A stretch of 40,945 bases of DNA from UBA5209 sp964625015 (GTDB lineage Bacteria > Patescibacteriota > Dojkabacteria > SC72). Made by a program: the position numbers and the translations under genes. The stretch covers positions 1 through 40,945 of the forward strand of contig CAZUZI010000007.1 in NCBI GenBank assembly GCA_964625015.1, given 5' to 3'. Of this stretch, positions 39,430-40,945 are shown in pieces (the stretch's first letter is position 1; every line of letters starts with the position of its first letter). Under the pieces are notes generated by a model. That model was not told the origin of the DNA. It worked only from the letters and a program-made list of their open reading frames with translations, and searched no databases.

Positions 39430-40137
39430 TTACTTACCGAACTCCCAAACAAGCATTCTTCTAACCTCAATTGGTTCACCAAGTTTAGCGATAGATTCTT
39501 CTAGAAGATCATGTATTGTTTTACTATCATCTTTAAACCACTTCTGCTCTAAAAGACAGTTCTCTTGATAGAATTTACTTAATTTACCCTCTATCATTTT
39601 TTCTGCTATCTCTGGAGACTTGCCCTCTGCTTCTGCCTCTTTTTTAAATATCTCCTTCATTTTTTCTAATTCTTCAGAAGAAATTTCTTCTTTTGATATA
39701 TATTTTGGTTTCATTGCTGCGGCTTGTAGTGCAAGCTCATGTACAAAAGATCTGAAATCTTCGTTCCTAGCAACAAAATCTGTCTTACATACAGCCTCTA
39801 TTAGAGAAACAAGCTTCTTCTCTACTCCGTGAGAATATACCTCTATGATACCTTCACCTTTAAACTCTTCTGATTCAATAGGCTCATCCCACCCTCTCTC
39901 TTTTATTAATTCTACTGCCTTCTCAAAATCTTGGTTAGTTTCTTCATATGCAAGTTTACAGTGACCAATCTTTGCACCTGTAAGATTGTGCAACCTTGTA
40001 ATAACATCACTCCTTTCATTAATGTATGCAACTGCCTTATCCATATCCCCATTTGCAAATTCTAATGCCTCTTTACAAAGAACCATACCTGCGGATGTTT
40101 TTGCACGAAGCAATTTTATATCTTCTATACTTGCCAT
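39430..40137 (-). CDS. tsf: elongation factor Ts with duplicated UBA-like domain
   Basis: EF-Ts exchanges GDP for GTP on EF-Tu. The catalytic core signature CKTDFVARNEDF is present. The N-terminus is unusual: two UBA-like modules stand in tandem, one at about 4-41 (LLRAKTSAGMVLCKEALEFA, NGDMDKAVAYI) and one at about 46-85 (LHNLTGAKIGHCKLAYEETN, FEKAVELIKERGW). Ordinary EF-Ts has one. The core after them is about 150 residues, shorter than in E. coli, so total length is 235 against 283. The gene follows rpsB after 18 bases, as in nearly all bacteria. Confidence 0.94.
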   Translation of the reverse strand: MASIEDIKLLRAKTSAGMVLCKEALEFANGDMDKAVAYINERSDVITRLHNLTGAKIGHCKLAYEETNQDFEKAVELIKERGWDEPIESEEFKGEGIIEVYSHGVEKKLVSLIEAVCKTDFVARNEDFRSFVHELALQAAAMKPKYISKEEISSEELEKMKEIFKKEAEAEGKSPEIAEKMIEGKLSKFYQENCLLEQKWFKDDSKTIHDLLEESIAKLGEPIEVRRMLVWEFGK

Positions 40138-40155
40138 ACTATGTATATGATTAAC

Positions 40156-40945
40156 TTATTTTATAGCCTTAAGAATCTCTTCTGCAGCTTTCTCTCCAAT
40201 ACCCTTAATACTTGTAAGATCTTCCTTTGATTTACCTGCTAAACTCTCCACTGTTTCTATACCTGCACCTAAGAGAGACTTCTCTACTCTTGCAGAAAGA
40301 CCTAAATCTTCAATCCTTCTTGAATTAGATTCTGCTTTTACAGCCTCTGCTGCTGCATACTCCTCTTCAATATTCTTTTCCTTCTTTACTACTCTAACTA
40401 CACCTGTTGTTTGTACATCTGCCTTACCATCTCTCATTGCTTTCATTCTTAATCTCTCTTCTTCTTCCATCTTTTCCTGTCTCTCTTTTTCATCTATATA
40501 CCTTGTCTTTAAGTTCTTAAGATTTGCATCATGATTTACTCTTATTGATCTTAAACTTTCAGATTTTTTTCCACCATTTATTACCTCTTTAAAGAGAGAT
40601 AAGAAAAGTGTAATACTCTTTATACTGTCATCATTTGCAGGTATTGGATACTGAACTAACTCAGGATCACAGTTTGTATCAACTAGAGCAAGTATTGGAA
40701 TACCAGCAATTTGAGCCTCCTTGATTGCATTCTTTTCAACCTTGCTATCTATAACTATTAACATTTTTGGAAGCTCATCCATAAACTTAATACCTTCATA
40801 TACCTTATTCATTCTTTCTACCTGTCTTTCCATCAAAAGTACTTCCTTTTTTACAAGATTCTCTGCACCAGCAGCTAACTCCTCTTCCATCTTTACAAGA
40901 CCTTGAATACTCTTCTTCATATGATCAAAGTTTGTAAAGAGTCCA
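40156..40945 (-). CDS. rpsB: 30S ribosomal protein uS2 (5' end outside window) with C-terminal helix-hairpin-helix domain
   Basis: The frame is open to the window edge; the residues before ATG 40920 read GLFTNFDH and match the G-x-L-T-N-F segment of uS2, so the gene begins beyond 40945. The core shows KMLIVIDSKVEKNAIKEAQ and GIPILALVDTNCDPELVQYPIPANDDS. After it comes a charged coiled linker (about 60 residues) and a C-terminal domain of about 50 residues with two helix-hairpin-helix units (LGLSARVEKSLLGAGIETVE, then EDLTSIKGIGEKAAEEIL), resembling the C-terminal domain of RNA polymerase alpha. This domain is not part of normal uS2. First gene of the rpsB-tsf-frr-rseP run. Confidence 0.94.
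   Translation of the reverse strand, partial: GLFTNFDHMKKSIQGLVKMEEELAAGAENLVKKEVLLMERQVERMNKVYEGIKFMDELPKMLIVIDSKVEKNAIKEAQIAGIPILALVDTNCDPELVQYPIPANDDSIKSITLFLSLFKEVINGGKKSESLRSIRVNHDANLKNLKTRYIDEKERQEKMEEEERLRMKAMRDGKADVQTTGVVRVVKKEKNIEEEYAAAEAVKAESNSRRIEDLGLSARVEKSLLGAGIETVESLAGKSKEDLTSIKGIGEKAAEEILKAIK

Noticed and set aside
1..40945. UGA recoded as glycine or another amino acid, as in SR1/Gracilibacteria
   Set aside because: All genes read without internal TGA, and the LPQTG gene ends with TGA in a clean ATGA overlap with cca.
1..40945. CRISPR arrays, insertion sequences, phage genes or toxin-antitoxin pairs
   Set aside because: No regularly spaced direct repeats, transposase motifs, terminal inverted repeats or typical phage/toxin proteins were found on reading the window.

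Overview
The window looks like chromosomal backbone of a Candidate Phyla Radiation (Patescibacteria) bacterium. The grounds are an AT-rich and very compact sequence (no intergenic stretch above about 130 bases), shortened or rearranged housekeeping proteins, and an archaeal-type AMP phosphorylase / ribose-1,5-bisphosphate isomerase pair. Two surface proteins carry sortase-type motifs, and several proteins have no clear family. Dojkabacteria (WS6) or a relative is a guess, not a conclusion. TGA ends at least one gene (the ATGA overlap at 19429-19432), so UGA recoding as in SR1/Gracilibacteria is not indicated.

Layout. 1-2531: a degenerate metallo-beta-lactamase-fold protein cut by the window edge, a CsoR-like regulator without metal ligands, an Hsp20 gene behind a CIRCE-like operator, and a GH18 protein. 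2635-4894: rpmE, prfA, prmC. 4877-9680 (minus): HtrA and Ctp proteases, then an unassigned pair, one member resembling the MutL actin-like ATPase family. 9738-12209 (minus): rpsR-ssb-rpsF and ychF. 12290-14119: a secreted transglutaminase-like protein. 14091-20598 (minus): AMP phosphorylase, R15P isomerase, beta-CASP nuclease, CCA-adding enzyme and an LPQTG surface protein, nearly contiguous. 20725-26252 (plus): a Tat-exported amidase, tRNA-Ser(UGA) on the opposite strand, then four secreted or membrane proteins laid out like a WxL/Csc cell-surface complex. 26236-33596 (minus): rnhC, cysS, recR, ybaB, dnaX, mfd. 33606-34820: a YdjM/DUF457 membrane protein with an extra exported domain. 34798-40945 (minus): pth, ybeY, yqeY, rpsU, a VPQTG surface protein holding a 100-N assembly gap, rseP, frr, tsf and rpsB (5' end outside the window).

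How it works together. The genes fall into translation and ribosome maintenance (rpmE, prfA, prmC, rpsR, rpsF, rpsU, pth, ybeY, ychF, frr, tsf, rpsB, cysS, cca), DNA maintenance (ssb, dnaX, recR, ybaB, mfd, rnhC), nucleotide salvage through the AMP pathway, and envelope building (proteases, amidase, GH18, transglutaminase, sortase substrates, surface cluster). Several promoters place the -10 box 6-10 bases before the start codon, implying leaderless mRNAs, and Shine-Dalgarno sequences are almost absent. Every convergent junction overlaps or nearly touches. The most interesting items are the WxL/Csc-like surface cluster, a nine-A slippage site in dnaX, an Mfd lacking its C-terminal domain, and unusual domain additions in EF-Ts and ribosomal protein uS2.
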